Shown here piece after piece: positions 31,354 through 43,900 of a stretch of DNA of 64,000 bases. The DNA is taken from positions 3,585,968-3,649,967 of the forward strand of contig CAJINV010000005.1 in NCBI GenBank assembly GCA_905178155.1. The letters run 5' to 3'. The stretch comes from Amoebophrya sp. A120 (Eukaryota > Sar > Dinophyceae > Syndiniales > Amoebophryaceae). Both the position numbers and the translations under genes were made by a program. The number at the start of each line of letters is the position of its first letter. Positions within the stretch are counted from its first letter, which is position 1. The notes beneath the pieces were generated by a model. It made no database searches, was not told where the DNA came from, and saw only the letters and a list, made by a program, of their open reading frames with translations.

Positions 31354-32450
31354 TTTGTTGTATTTTCCAGTATTTACTATCTATTGTTCCTACAGTCTAT
31401 GTTCGTGCCAGGAGTTTCTGCAGTTGTTCCTGGTGCTGCATGCAGTCCTAGTGCTACTATACTTTTCCTCTTGTCTACTCGTCCATCTACCCATCTACTC
31501 GAAAGAAACAAAAAAACAAACGAAAATAACAAGTAAACACACTATCACTGTAACGTCGTTGGAGACCACAGACAAGAAGCACAATGTTTACAATTTTGAT
31601 TTTTACCGTGGTACTATACAACTTACATCAACATCCACTAGAGCATACAAATACCTCACGAAGGTGAAGCGAATGAATAGGTAGAAAATGAGGTAAAGAC
31701 CACGACTCCGTACGAAGTGGATTTTTATTGTCGATGTCTAGTTCTTCGGTCTACGTCTACCAGATCGTGCAACGAACGACAGGAGCGAGTTCCGGGCCAG
31801 CGAATCTTTCACGCTTCAAGCGACAACGAATTTTTTCTTGCCCAAAGCCGATGTAACTAAACAAACTACGACGTGCAATTGCATATTTATACGAATGATG
31901 TGCTGCTCTTCTTCATCCGCCCGCAGTTGAGCTGTAAGTACACGACTGTTGTTGTACTATGTTGACCACGATTTTTGTCAAGATAAACTCATGTAATATG
32001 TTGGCATTGATGACGACCCACACGAACGGAGCGCGCAAAAACACAAATGACGAGAAGAAGAGACGACTTTCCTCTCTTCACGAACGTTTGTTCATCTTGA
32101 TGCCAAGAAACGGCGAGAGAAGAGGGTGAAGAGCGAGTATTTCTTCAGCGCCACAAGGTCGCGCGGCCCAACAATCACTTCTTCGGACCAGTGCTTACAA
32201 AATCCTTCCTGTACTAGATGCAGGCTCGAAGCTTCGTTATGGTGCAGCTATGGCATTTTTCTTATCTTGTTTCCTAATTTTATTCCAATACATATACATT
32301 TTCTGCATGATAAAGGTAAAGCTGTAAGTAGTAGAAACCGCGAATATAATGTGGATGCAGTTTGTGTTTGTCTTCGTAATTCACAGTGTCATGCTCTGCT
32401 TGTTCATAGTGTGCAATTACTAATTTCAAGTTGATTCAATTGGCCCTATA
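31354..32450. other. Intergenic
   Basis: No supported gene is seen in this 1.1 kb between two minus-strand genes. Confidence 0.5.
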
Positions 32451-34425
32451 TCAGGGGTCCATACCTTCCAGCTCATTCCCGTCGTCCACATCCATTGAAT
32501 CCAACTCGTCTTCCATCCCGACTTGGACTTCTTCCTTGCCGTCCTGGATTTCCAAAAAATCCTCCATCAAAACCTGCTGCGAGGAGGGACGAGAGGAAGA
32601 TGTTGACGAACCTGAGTGATGAAGATGTTGGTATTTGATTCAGCGCTACATTCGAGATCGAAATCATCACATCGTTCAAACATGATCAGGACCGCAGCAT
32701 CAGCCCCGCACCGTCACAACCATGTTGATCGAGATGAATTACAGAAAAACTAGAGTCGTAAGTACTTGATTGGCAAATCGAAATCTGTATAGCAAAGTTA
32801 CCAGCTTGTAGTTCCTGCGTCAGTCCCACGTCTTGTTTCGACGTCCCGATCTGGGAGTCCTGCATGTGTTGCAGCGTCGTAGTTGTTCTGCTCATCGCGT
32901 TCTTCATCCCATTGGTCGTGTGTTTCACTTTGTTCTTCTTGTTACCGCTCTTTGTCTGCATCAAAGTGCTAGTACCGGAGACCGAGGACTTTCCGCGAGT
33001 TGATCCTTCCGCGCCGAGGTCGCCATCCGCGAGCAGATTCACGTCACCACCAGCAGCGGGGTCTCGGCCTGCCTGTACGGAGTCTTGCGACCACGTCCAC
33101 TCTTCAGCGACTTGGTCCGGGTTGTAGGTTCCGAGGTGGTGGACGATTTCCGGCGATTCTTGGCCGTTGTACTTCATGTCCGGATTTAGATTCTTTTGCT
33201 GGCTCCCACCTTGTTGTTTCTGCGCGACCCGCGGAGAGGACGAGGTCTGCAGAGTCGACGAGCTGCGACTTCGTGACCGGCTCCATGGTGCTCGCGGCAG
33301 CCTCGACCACCAAGATCGGGATCTGGATTTTGTCGCTGCTGTCGGATTCGACCTGCTCCTCGGCCACCATCTTTGCCACCATCGTTTTGGCTTTTCTTCG
33401 TTTTGGCTTTTCTCGTTTCGCGTTGGCATTTCTCGGGCGAACATGCTGGACCGCAGTGCCGCCAGCTGGTTTGGTCCGAACCAAGTTGCACTCGTTGACC
33501 CAGTTGCGATAGTGGACGGCTTCGACACAGTGCTCTCGGTCTCTGCGCGATCAGGTGGTGCTGGATACGCCTGCGGACCTTCCTGCACCGTCTCGGCGGG
33601 GGGGGGAGGGCAACATGCGTCTATACACCGACCGCAAGTGGCTCCCACGATCTTATCCCCGAGCGTGTCCTCCTCCGGGCTTAATCCGAGCTCGTCCTTA
33701 ACTGTGACGTCGCAGTTGCAGCGCTCACACCACGAAAAACACGAAAACCAATCGACCGGCTTGAAATCGGTCGTTGGCGTAGGCGATGCTTTTGCTAAGG
33801 TAGTAGCAATAAACGAGGTTGACCCACGCGACGCACCAGAGACGAGATCACCCCCACCATGAAGTCCCTGCCGCCCTGCAATTTCTTCTTCGTGCTGCGC
33901 TCCGACGTGGTGCCTGGTGCTGCCCATTGCGTCGACATCCGCGGATGGCACAAGCAGGTTAGCGTCTTCGGTTATGAAAGTTTCTTCAAGTAGTTGGAAA
34001 TTGACGAAGTTGAAGTAAATTCGTACTGATAAAAAGTAAATGCCACAGGGACGCACGAAGTCGGTCCATTACCACAGCGCGAGCGCAGGAGGACACAGGG
34101 AGGCACATCAGAGCAGTCCAGCTAAGAAGCAACAATATAGGCTGCTGACAACTAGCACGACACTCTTTTGCTGTGCCCTAATCAGCGTCGTGACAGATTT
34201 ATCGACTCAGCCACATCAACAAGAAAAAACCGTCATGCGCCGATTAGAAACTGTGGGTCCAACGGCTGCAACTACAGGTATCAATTTTACGCACTACAAG
34301 TCTATTACTCAAGTAATCAATTTCGTCAATTTCATCCAACCTGGTGACACTACCGTAGCGCTCGGGAGCACCCACAGGGGTGTTTCAGTGTGATGCTTCA
34401 CTTTGTTCTTGCTCTTTGTCTGCAT
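32451..34425 (-). CDS. Unknown Ser/Arg-rich protein
   Basis: The family is unknown. A plausible start at 34425 gives MQTKSKNKVKHHTETP. An intron of the GTTGAAAT-type introner family at 33984-34340 fits GT-AG and yields TVVSP joined to ETFITEDANLLVPS. The main exon (33983 to about 32806) has a Cys-rich block (FSCFSWCERCNCDV, then CGRCIDACCPPPP), a Trp/Arg-rich stretch (RWWQRWWPRSRS) and SR-like repeats. The last exon (32576-32451) is acidic and ends ELEGMDP if a GC donor at 32805 is used. The GT donor at 32801 gives a different, basic tail. It shares repeats with 34426-34960 and 35905-36627. Confidence 0.5.
33984..34340 (-). mobile_element. Introner, GTTGAAAT-type family
   Basis: 357 bp with inverted ends around GGATGAAATTGACG and TTGAAGTAAATTCG, related to the copy at 20519-20824. 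Here ordinary GT-AG borders (GTTGG ... TGAAG) preserve the frame. Confidence 0.65.
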
Positions 34426-34960
34426 GAAAGAGCTAGTACCAGCAACCGAGGCCTTCCGCGATTCGTTCCTTCCGCTCCGAAGTCGCCATCCGCGAGCAGA
34501 TCCTGGTCAGTACCAGCAGCGGGGTCTCGGCCTGCCTGTACGGAGTCTTGCGACCACGTCTACTCTTCAGCGGCTTCTTGGTCTGCGTTGTAGTTTCCGA
34601 GGTCGTGGTGGACGATTTCCGGCGATTCTTGGTCCTTGTTCACGTCCGGATTGAGATTGTTTTGCTGGCTCGTACCTTGTTGCTTCTGCGCGGCCCGCGG
34701 AGATGAAGACGAGGTCTGCAGATTCGATGAGCTGCGACTTTCTGACCAGTTCCTCCATGGTGCTTGCGGCAGCCTCGGCAGCCAGGATCGGGATTGGGGT
34801 TCTGTCGCTGCTGTCGGTTTCGAGCTGCTCGGCCACAATCTCTGCCACCATCGTATTCGGCTTGGATTTTCTTGCTGCTGCTGCCAGTACCTTCGGCGGT
34901 ACCCTGCGACCCAGTTGCGGCGCTCTGCGCATCCCAGGATTTCTGCGACTCCGATTCCGA
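34426..34960 (-). pseudogene. Decayed duplicate of the neighbouring gene's exon
   Basis: This stretch aligns with about 32960-33430 of the adjacent gene (shared SRSWLPRLPQAPW / SRSWWSRLPRAPW, and NLNPDV...ESPEIVHH). It carries a TGG-to-TAG change in EEWTWSQD near 34561 and a one-base deletion near 34460. After the deletion the frame flows into the proposed N-terminus of the downstream gene. Confidence 0.65.
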
Positions 34961-35278
34961 GGTGAATTCCCGTGGTAATACTACTAGTAGGGAAACACGC
35001 TTAGTAGTATATGAACAATCTCGACACGAATCTGATGCAGCCGTTCTATGCAAGGAGCGCTATGGCAGCTGCTCAAATGGCCGGCCATAGTTGCGCATCG
35101 GTTTCCAGTTTGTTCGCGCTTCGCTTCCGTCGTAAAGCGTCGCTATTCATAACCTCTAGCCTTTTCATAATTCCATCACGGTGCCTCATCAACAAACTTG
35201 GTCCATATTATAGAAGTTTGAGTTTCCTAGTTTTTTTTTTCGTGCCTGATGCTGATCGTGTGCTGATTCGTTACACTA

Positions 35279-36808
35279 CATCTTGATCTCGAGTGGTAGA
35301 TCGATAGGGTCTTCGTCACCCAGGTCCAGCTCCGCTATAGTCTTCCCCACTCTTCCCCGACCCGGAAAATGTCCGATCCGGGCCGGGCCCGACATCGGTC
35401 CACTCCCCTGGCCATTTGCTCGCATTTTTTCTTCGAGCGCGGTAACAATTAAACCATCTAGCTCAGAGCGCCGGGTTAGTCGTCTGGCTGGCCGAAACCG
35501 GGCGGCCGGACGACTAACTCGGGACTGTAAGTCGGAGACATTTTCTGTATAGCGACTCCGGACCTGACTACCCCGGCCCGAGGCGTGTTGTGAAAGCGCC
35601 CGGGTACCATATGAACCATAGACACGTTTTGTGCAACATGGTTTTTGTGCTTTCCAGGCTTTCCGACCAAAGACAATTTTAATCGAAAGCCGTCGAAATA
35701 GCATGCACAAAATTCCAGAAGTTCGCCATATTTTTTTGTAGACGTCCTCACAACATTGGCTGGGCCAGATTTATGGGGGGTTGTCGCTTGCGAAATCTTT
35801 GTAGAGAAAAAAACTCGCCGACCTATGATCCCAAGTTAGTCGCCCGGCCGCTCGAATTGATTCGAGCGAGCTGCCGACTAACTCAGGGATCCGATCTAGT
35901 TGGTTCAATTGTTACACTGCGCCTTCATTCGATGTCTTATTTGCTCCTGAGACAGACGCTCACCAATCGGTGCTTCCGCAGGAACCGGTCCCGGCGGTTC
36001 TGCTTCTCCGAGTGATATTATATTTTTACGTCGCAAATCCCCGCGCTCGCGCCCGACGCTTGGAGTACCCAGCTGTGAACCCGTCGTGGAAGACCCCGCT
36101 TCGCGAGTTGGAGCAGGTGGTCGGGTTTTCAAGAACGACTTTCCGCTTTCATCCACCGCTCCGAAGTCGCCATCCGCGAGCAGATTTAGGTCAGCGTCTT
36201 CGGTAGAGACGTCGGTTTCCTCCGCGACCATGTCCGCGTTGGTCGCCACTTCTTGGAGGACTTTTGAGGAACCAGACGCGGGTCGAACTGTGGCCGCGAG
36301 CTTTTCCTTCGTAGTAGCAGTTTGCGGCGGTGGTCCTTCTTGCATCGTCCCACCGGTGTGCCCCGGTGCCTTCCCGGTTCCCAGTCCTCCGTCATTCCCC
36401 AAAGGAGCTGCACCACCACTGCGATTTTCAGTTTGTTCCGTCGTGGCCGCCATCTTCGAACCCGACACAGCCCGCAGGAACGCGGTGGTCTCATACTGGT
36501 GGTGCCCCACAGACGCTGCCCAAAAAACTGCTCGAATAAACGCGACCGGGGCGGGCTGCAGAGAGGTACTACGGGGGTAGAAGCACCAGAGGCCCCGCCG
36601 ATGTCCACTTCTCGTCATATTTGTCATGCTGGTACGTACCCGCGACAGGACTGGTCCGCTGCCGGTGCCGCCGAGAAACGTACTGAAAGCTCGTGCCCGC
36701 GAGCGCGAGCAGCAAGGTTAAAATGCACTCGACCTCTGCTCCCACCGGTACGCACGGCCGGATAGGCAATCGTGTCTCAACTACGTGGCGAAACAAGCCG
36801 AAACTCAA
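35279..36808 (-). CDS. Unknown protein with signal peptide
   Basis: Exon 1 (36808-36640) contains a hydrophobic segment, ECILTLLLALAGTSFQYV. A GT-AG intron (36531-36639) leads to exon 2 with VGHHQYETTAFLRAVSGSK and Gly/Thr/Pro-rich sequence. It includes EDADLNLLADGDFGAVD, a motif also present in the neighbouring gene and its duplicate. Removing the introner 35441-35918 joins QEQIRHRMKA to LEEKMRANGQ, and the protein ends DLPLEIKM at 35279. The family is not recognised. Confidence 0.55.
35441..35918 (-). mobile_element. Introner with paired internal hairpins
   Basis: 478 bp flanked by GCGC, the largest single introner. The TIRs contain GTAACAATT and related sequence. Just inside each end lies a GC-rich palindrome opening and closing with GTTAGTCG / CGACTAAC (35474-35518 and 35835-35882). 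Precise removal keeps the gene in frame. Confidence 0.75.
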
Positions 36809-37928
36809 GATTTTGTCAAAATATTGAGGCCCTCAACATGTCCACCTCCCCGACGAGAATACTATACTTTGTGTTCGTCGTACAGCTAATATCAGCCTCG
36901 ACGTCGCTTTGAAAAAAATCTAGATGTGGGAGAAATTTGCACAGCGTGCCGTCGTCGTGTGAAATTGAAATTGTTGCAATCTTATCCTTGTATACAGAGA
37001 TGAATTACTGATGTGTCTACGACGAGAGAATTCGCGATGTGCCTACGACGAGCACAACGACCCGGGAAACGATTCGCGTGGTCTTCCGCGTTTGATTGCA
37101 CGAAGCCACGACACCTCCAACAAGCTAAATATGATCGCAACGCCTTTGTTTTTCATTTTCTTTTTCTTGTAGTACACGAGGACCACGACGAAAATTAGCG
37201 ACCTTCTTGATGAAATGGCATCCACGAAGAAAAAGAGCCCCCTGCTATGCGTATTCGTGAAACGTCGATAATGAAACGATAAGGTGCGCTTTCCTAGTAT
37301 ATTAAATGCTGTTGAAATAAAAGAGAAGGAGACGGGCTGAAACAAACCGAAGCACTCTAGTGGCATTTTCTCAACGGGGGACGCGGAGAGGCGACAAACG
37401 AGTCAGCCCATCTTGTCGCTTCTGCTGCAAAAAGCTATGCTGGAAACCATGCTCTTGCGAGGTCGTTTGGTAATCGCCTTCGTGTTCGACCTTCGTCCGA
37501 CGTTTCCAAAAAAACTGCGACAGAAAGCTCCTTGCTGCAATGTTGCATCTGGGCCGCAGCAGGGAGATGTTGTCGGCTCTCTCACACATGTTTGAGTTTG
37601 ACAACTTTATTTTACAAATGATTATATGTGTGGGTGAAACTGAAGAAAAAACCATCTGCAATGATAATTAAAGGCCATATCTTCTACCTTCGATTGCAAC
37701 GAGGAGTAGAAGCATGTGCATCCGTTCCATTTTAGTGGTGTGTAACATTTAGTATGTGGTAAAAAGCTCAGACAGCAGTAGCGACGAGCAGGTTTATTTT
37801 CCATTCGAGTTTAGCAAAGTTCTCAAACAAAATATTTTATTTTATTGAAGGTGCACTTGAAAATGAATTGAAATTCAAAGAAGTACAGCCAGGCAATTAC
37901 TCTTGATCATTTTATTGATGACTTTTCG
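36809..37928. other. Intergenic
   Basis: No supported gene or repeat is seen in this 1.1 kb. Confidence 0.5.
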
Positions 37929-40900
37929 CTACACATACTGTTCATCCTCGTACAAGGACAGTCCGAGCAGCCGCACCGGGGTCCCGTCCATGTAAAGCTC
38001 GCTAGCTCGCCCACTGAGAGGACTTGTACTTCCCGTCTGGTTTTTTATGCTTATCCCCATTTTCCTCTGCGGACGCGTCGCCGGTTGCGGCGGCAATAGG
38101 GGCGACTTCTGCGCCGGATAAAGGTTTACGTTTAGCATCTGCGGCTCGCGGTCGTGCGTTGGGAAGCCCTTTTGTACGTAAGTGGTTGATTTCAGCTTCA
38201 GGAATAAGTTGCAATTGCAAATGAAATCACAAAAAATGCATGTTTGTCAACGTGATCAATGCCCAGCATGTAAGTAAATCTATCATGATGATCAGATTCT
38301 TGACCCAAAAGCAAGACGAGCAAAAAAACACTCATACCGTCGTGTCCTCCTGCTCTCGTCTACCACCCAACAACTTTATGCTTGCGCTGCTTGGCCCACT
38401 GAAAGAGAGCAGCGAATTCCTTGTCTGCAAAGCTGGCTCCTTGCGCCTCGGCGGGCTAGACTGGCGAGGCACCAACGCCGGCGACGTCGCGGCCCGGGAG
38501 TTCTGCAACAGAGTGCGTTTGTCCATCCTGGTGCTCGAAAAGATCATACCCTGTGCTACGGGCGAATGCCCCCACACAGTATCTCCTGTGGTCCCGTCTG
38601 CTTTCGAGTCGCCTTGCATCACCAGCAGTGAGGCTCCTGGTGTCAGGCGGGTACTAGTAGACGATGTAGTTGTAGTATTTCCTCCCATCATCAACGGGGG
38701 AAGACTAGCGTTGGGAACGCCGAAGTGGTTTGGGTTGGTGCCGTTGCTTGGTGAGAGACTACTGTGACCCGGGTGGTTTGCTGTTGTTGTTGAGACTGTA
38801 GTCGGTCGCACCATTGGCGAAATGGAAGACCTGGATCTCTGGGTGGAGCTGCTCCGACGACGTGGCGCGAGATCCTCTAGCGCTGCTGGAAGATAAAAAG
38901 AATTCAAGGCTGTAGTTCTTGTGTCAGCAACTACATTTGATGCTAGCGAATAAACTCCGGGCGGAAGGTCTAGCTGGACCGGCGACGGTGCCTGCAGACC
39001 AAAGGTGGAGGCTGTACCTAAATTGAATTTGATGCAGGTTCATGGATGATCAACGACCTACGTGAAAAGGAAAACTTGGTTACATTTGCAAGAAAATACA
39101 CACGCAGCCTGTGCCTGTCCCGACGGTGACCGCATCAAAAATAAGCTACAACATCGTCGGAGGTGGGATCCGTGATCGTGGTGACTCAATGGCAGCGCCA
39201 GCGGGTGTGATATAGTTAACACGCAAGCAAAATAGAGTCCTTCACCTTACCTGCGCGATTCACCATTCGTAAGCTGTTTCTTGACACGTGCACGCCTCGT
39301 GGCGGCGAGATGCTCGTGCTTGACGTCGTCGTCACCACTGGACCATCCTGGCTCGCAGAAGCTGCTGCACCAAATTCCAACACTTCTCCGGGCCGAGGAC
39401 CCGCATGAGAGTTAGTAACTCCATCTTGATTGCCAGTCACCCTTCCGGTTGAGCGCGCAAACTGCTTGCTTGCTGGTGACGTCGATGTGGTTTCAGTTTC
39501 TGCTCCTTGATTTCGTTGATGTTCTCGTAGCCCTTCAACCGGTTCACCAGATGCTTGTTCGCTCCCCGCAATGCCGATAGTACGGTCTTTCATCATCGGA
39601 TTCGGCTGTTCCTCAGCTCCTGCGGAATCCGTTTCCTTCGTGCCCACAGGAGTTCCTGCCGTCCCTGCGGCTATTCCTTCTCCAGAAGCTGCAGCTGCTG
39701 CTGCTGGAGCGGTACCGCTAGCGGTAGCCACCCCCACCCCAGCTGCCTCCCGAATCCGCCCGAGCTCGCCTTTCAGGGTATTCAGGTAATTCTCCAGTCT
39801 CTTGTATCCTGAGCAAAAACGTCCCCACACCAGAGTCAAGATGAGGATTTTGCAACACAAACGTAGAAGTTTTGGGACTCATGCATCACAAGTTCAAGCC
39901 CGTACTGTAGTGCAGGTTAGCAAGGGCTAACGCATCACAAATCCATCTGCTTATCCTGGTTACAGCATTACAAAAGCCAAAACACGACTAGAAATTCCGC
40001 TCATGGAGATGCGCATTACAAATGTGCCTGTCAGTGCAAATCTGCATGACAACTCTGGGGCGGGGACGTTTTTACACATGATATCTTCTTTTCCACGTTC
40101 CATGACGCCTCGGCCTGCAGCCGCTGTAATATTGCAGTTAAAAATGCCCCCACCCCCACAGTCGCAAAAATTTGTGATGCGAAGTTTCCAAAGGAAAACT
40201 TTTTGTCATGCATGAAAGGAGTATGAATCTTTCTAATGCAGGGTCTAGGCGTATATCGCATCGCTTGCACGACAAGCGCCGCTCTTGCTGGGATCGTTTG
40301 CAATACAAGTGGTTTTTGCTATTCACGATTGGAAATCTGTGATGCTGATAGATGCAAGAGGGCGAGTGTTTTTTTTGGAAAGGTTTGCAATGCAAATACT
40401 CCCAAGTTCGGGGGTGGGGGCATTTTTCATTGTAATATGTAACTCGATCTGTTTGCTCTCGGTCTGCCGCTCCCTGTGCTCCCGCTCCTCGTCGTGGTGA
40501 TGACCTTCCTCCGGCACTTCCAAGTGGTGCGGGTCCTCGGTCGGGAGGTGGAGTTGCAACAAGTCGTTTGATTGGAGCAAATCCCGCTCCACCGCTTCCA
40601 ACCGTGCCTGGATCTCCTCTGGGCTCATACGCGCAAATACTTTTCTTGAAGACGATGATGTCGGCGCTCCAGGAGCAGCAGTAGGCACCAAATTCAAACC
40701 GCTATTCGTTGCAGCATCTTCATCCTTACCCAAGGCCTGCTCCGCTCGTGGCCAGTAGGGGTGCAACAGCATGCCCGTATCGCTGCGTAGTTTGTCTTTT
40801 TCCTGGATGATGGAATTTCTCGCAATCGCAGCGGCCGAGGGACTGTTGGAGACCAGCAGGCCACCGGTGCTGCCCAGCGACCCACGGTTCGTCCTATAGG

Positions 40901-43900
40901 AGCCGAACGGAGCTGCGGTGGCGGCACTGAAGGGTATGCTATCTTCATCCCACTGACGAGCGGGCGCGCGCCCATCGGCCGAAGATCTTTTCGCAAGACT
41001 CTGACTCTCTGCGGACGCGGAGGCGGTCATAGTTGCGGCAGCTGCATAAAAATCTCCTGTGCTGGTGTTGTTCTGCATCTCATCTGCGTGCAGAGTATCG
41101 TCGAAGTCGGGATCAGCTTCGTGCGCGAGCCACCGATATGGATTGCGAAAGTGTCTGGGTCTGGAAGATTCCGGGGTTTGTGATGCATATTTTGTATGAT
41201 CCATGGCGCATGCAATGCATGATCTAGCATCGCAGATTTTTAGAGGGCTTCCTGATGTCTATTCCGCATGAGAATTTCGCTCTCCGCGTGACACAAACTG
41301 GATTCCTGTTGCTGGTCACGCAATACAGATTTTTTTGGAATCCAAAGACAGCACGACAAGTTGCAATCTCCCAGACCCAGACATTTTTGCAATCCATAAC
41401 CGAATGTCCCCGGTGGTCACGCGGGTTTTCCCCGGCGGGGAGATGATTAGCGAAGACAGTTGCGCTTCCGCGGTCGTCGCAAGGGATTTGGTTATTTTCG
41501 CCGTTCTTGTTGTACTTAGGGGATCCGTTGTTTGGCCACTAGAACCACCTGGAAGAGTCTCCTTCATATCCACGTTTACCAAGCCAATCGGCTGCGACAT
41601 CTTCGTGCTCTCGTCCTCATTGTTCAGCTCCACCGTGACCTGCTCCTGGTCGTTGTCAAAGAGTGACCCCGTTTCCTGCTGTAGGAGTAGTTCCTCACCC
41701 GGCGACATCCTTTTTTCGATCATATCCTTCGCCTTCGTTTCGTCAGAGATATTTATCGTGGCTCCCAGTAGATCATCTTGCTCGACTGCAGTGCTGTGAG
41801 CACGGACAGGCACAGCATCAGCATCATCTCCGCCCGCAGCCAGAGACTCCGCGACTGCCCGGTCGGCGTCGGTGCTGCGGTTTTGCTCGTAGGTGAAATT
41901 GATGACGCTGGTGCCCATGATCGGGGGAGAAAAAGATGACCCAGGCTTGTTTCGCTCTTCCTTTTCCGCCCCTGGGGAAACCGCAGCTGCTGCTGTGGGC
42001 GGAAGCTGATCTGTTGCAGATCCGTTCAACAGTGTGGTCGAGTAAGTTGCACTCGCTGGACTACTTGCAGCTGTGAAGGAAGCGTCATACGCACCGCCAT
42101 ACAACTCGTAGCTGTGCTGATTGTAGTTGTACCCTCCACGACCCTGCTCAGAAGTTGGGGGTGCATAAGCATTTTCCAAACCACCATCGGTAACGTTAGC
42201 GCTGTAGCTGTACTGAGCTCCAGCTGCAGTGTCATAATGCTCGTATGCGTACGGCGCAGCTCTTGCAGTTGTACCATAGGCCGCGCTAGAAGTTTCGTTT
42301 GTTCCGTTTATGGTTCCTACGTCAGTTCCTCCTGAGGCTACTGCGCCAGCAGTTGCAGGAGGTGTCGTAGAAGTTGCTTCGCCGTAGTATGCAGCGTGCG
42401 CTGCGTAGTGATCAGCAGCTGTGGTGGTCGAAGATGCAGATGCTGATGATCCCGCAGCTGCTCCATACGCCTCGCTAGTCGTACCTCCGACAGTATACGC
42501 GTAATTGTTGGCGGCCGTGTTGGAATTATCGCTATACTCAGCCACCACGCCTCCGCTGGTTCCAATCGTACCTGAGGCCGTTGGAAAATAACCGGAACTA
42601 GATGTAGTTCCGAGGTAGTTAACATCAGGGGGAGCAGTGCTTCTTTCTGTTACTACCTTCTGGCCCTCCTGGTATTGCAATTTCTTGTTCTGTTGCTCCA
42701 AGTAGTAAGCCGCGCTCTGTCTTGCGCCACTGGTCGTGTTTCGTAATACTTGGTATCCACTGGCATAGGACGAGGCTGCTGCTCTACTTGATGATGATGC
42801 GCCAGCGGCAGCGGCTTGCTTACCTTTCATCATGCCACTAGTACCTGCTGTCCCACTTGCAGTTGTGGCGCTGGTAGAAGTAGAAGATGCACTACTTCCA
42901 GGTGGAGCGACAGATCGTCGCGATGCGCCGGCTGCGCGTTCTTGCTCCTGTGCAGGAAGAACTTTCCTATCACCACTTCCACTACCGCTCGCACTCGTCG
43001 TCTTGCCTACACTTGTTGCCGGTCCGCTCGCGGCGTTTCCGTCCCCCTGCTTCCCAGCACCTGCACCCCCTCGTCCCCTCAAATGCAGGAAGTTCGCCGC
43101 GGCTTTGATCTTTGCGGCCCGCTGTCGAGAGGCCATCCGCGCCGTCGGAGAAACCGGCTTGACTGCCGGGGCGGGCACCACTTCTTGGTGATAATCTTTA
43201 TCTTTCTCGTTATGCTGCTCTTGATTGTAGCTGTACTGGTGAGGATCGTAGTACGCAGTGGCAGTAGAATTATTCGTTGCCCTCGGGGCATACGCAAGTG
43301 GCGGATTCGGCGTTTTGCCAGCGGCGTAGTAGGAGTCTGACGTTGGACTTGCGCTTGCTGCACTGTAACTTGCTGCTGTGTTGTCCGCGTTGTAGCCGTA
43401 GTAACTCTTGCTCGCTGTATAAGACTGCTCAACCTGATGTTCGTTCGTAGTTACGCCAGCAGATATGCCTGCGGCTGCGGCGGCACCCGTACCCGCAGCC
43501 TTTGGTTGTCCCTGCTCACGATGCCCCGCCCCGTCGGGGCTGTAATCGTGCTGCATCTTCATGAAGGTCATGGCCGCTTTCAACTTCGCACGTGCACTCC
43601 TCTGGGGAGAAATCCTGCGGTCCTGCTCGATTACAGTCTGGCTGACACGGGTGCGAAGACTGTCTGGACTTGTCGTACCGTCCTCCGCCCGCACATTGCC
43701 ACCGCTTTTCCGCTTTACAAGTAATCGGGTGCTGTCTTCAACTTCATCTTCATCAGCATAAGGCTCGTGCTGGTCGTGCTCTTGTTGCGCATTGGTAGTG
43801 TAGCTATAGACCGCTGACGCTCCTACTGCTGCTGCTGGTGTCGTGTCGCCAACAGCAAACGCTGCTTGGTCTGGATCTGGAATTGCGTCGTGTCCGGGCG

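Noticed and set aside
35276-35710. 144-codon frame including introner sequence
   Set aside because: Only the last 60 codons are exon; the upstream part is the inside of the introner 35441-35918.
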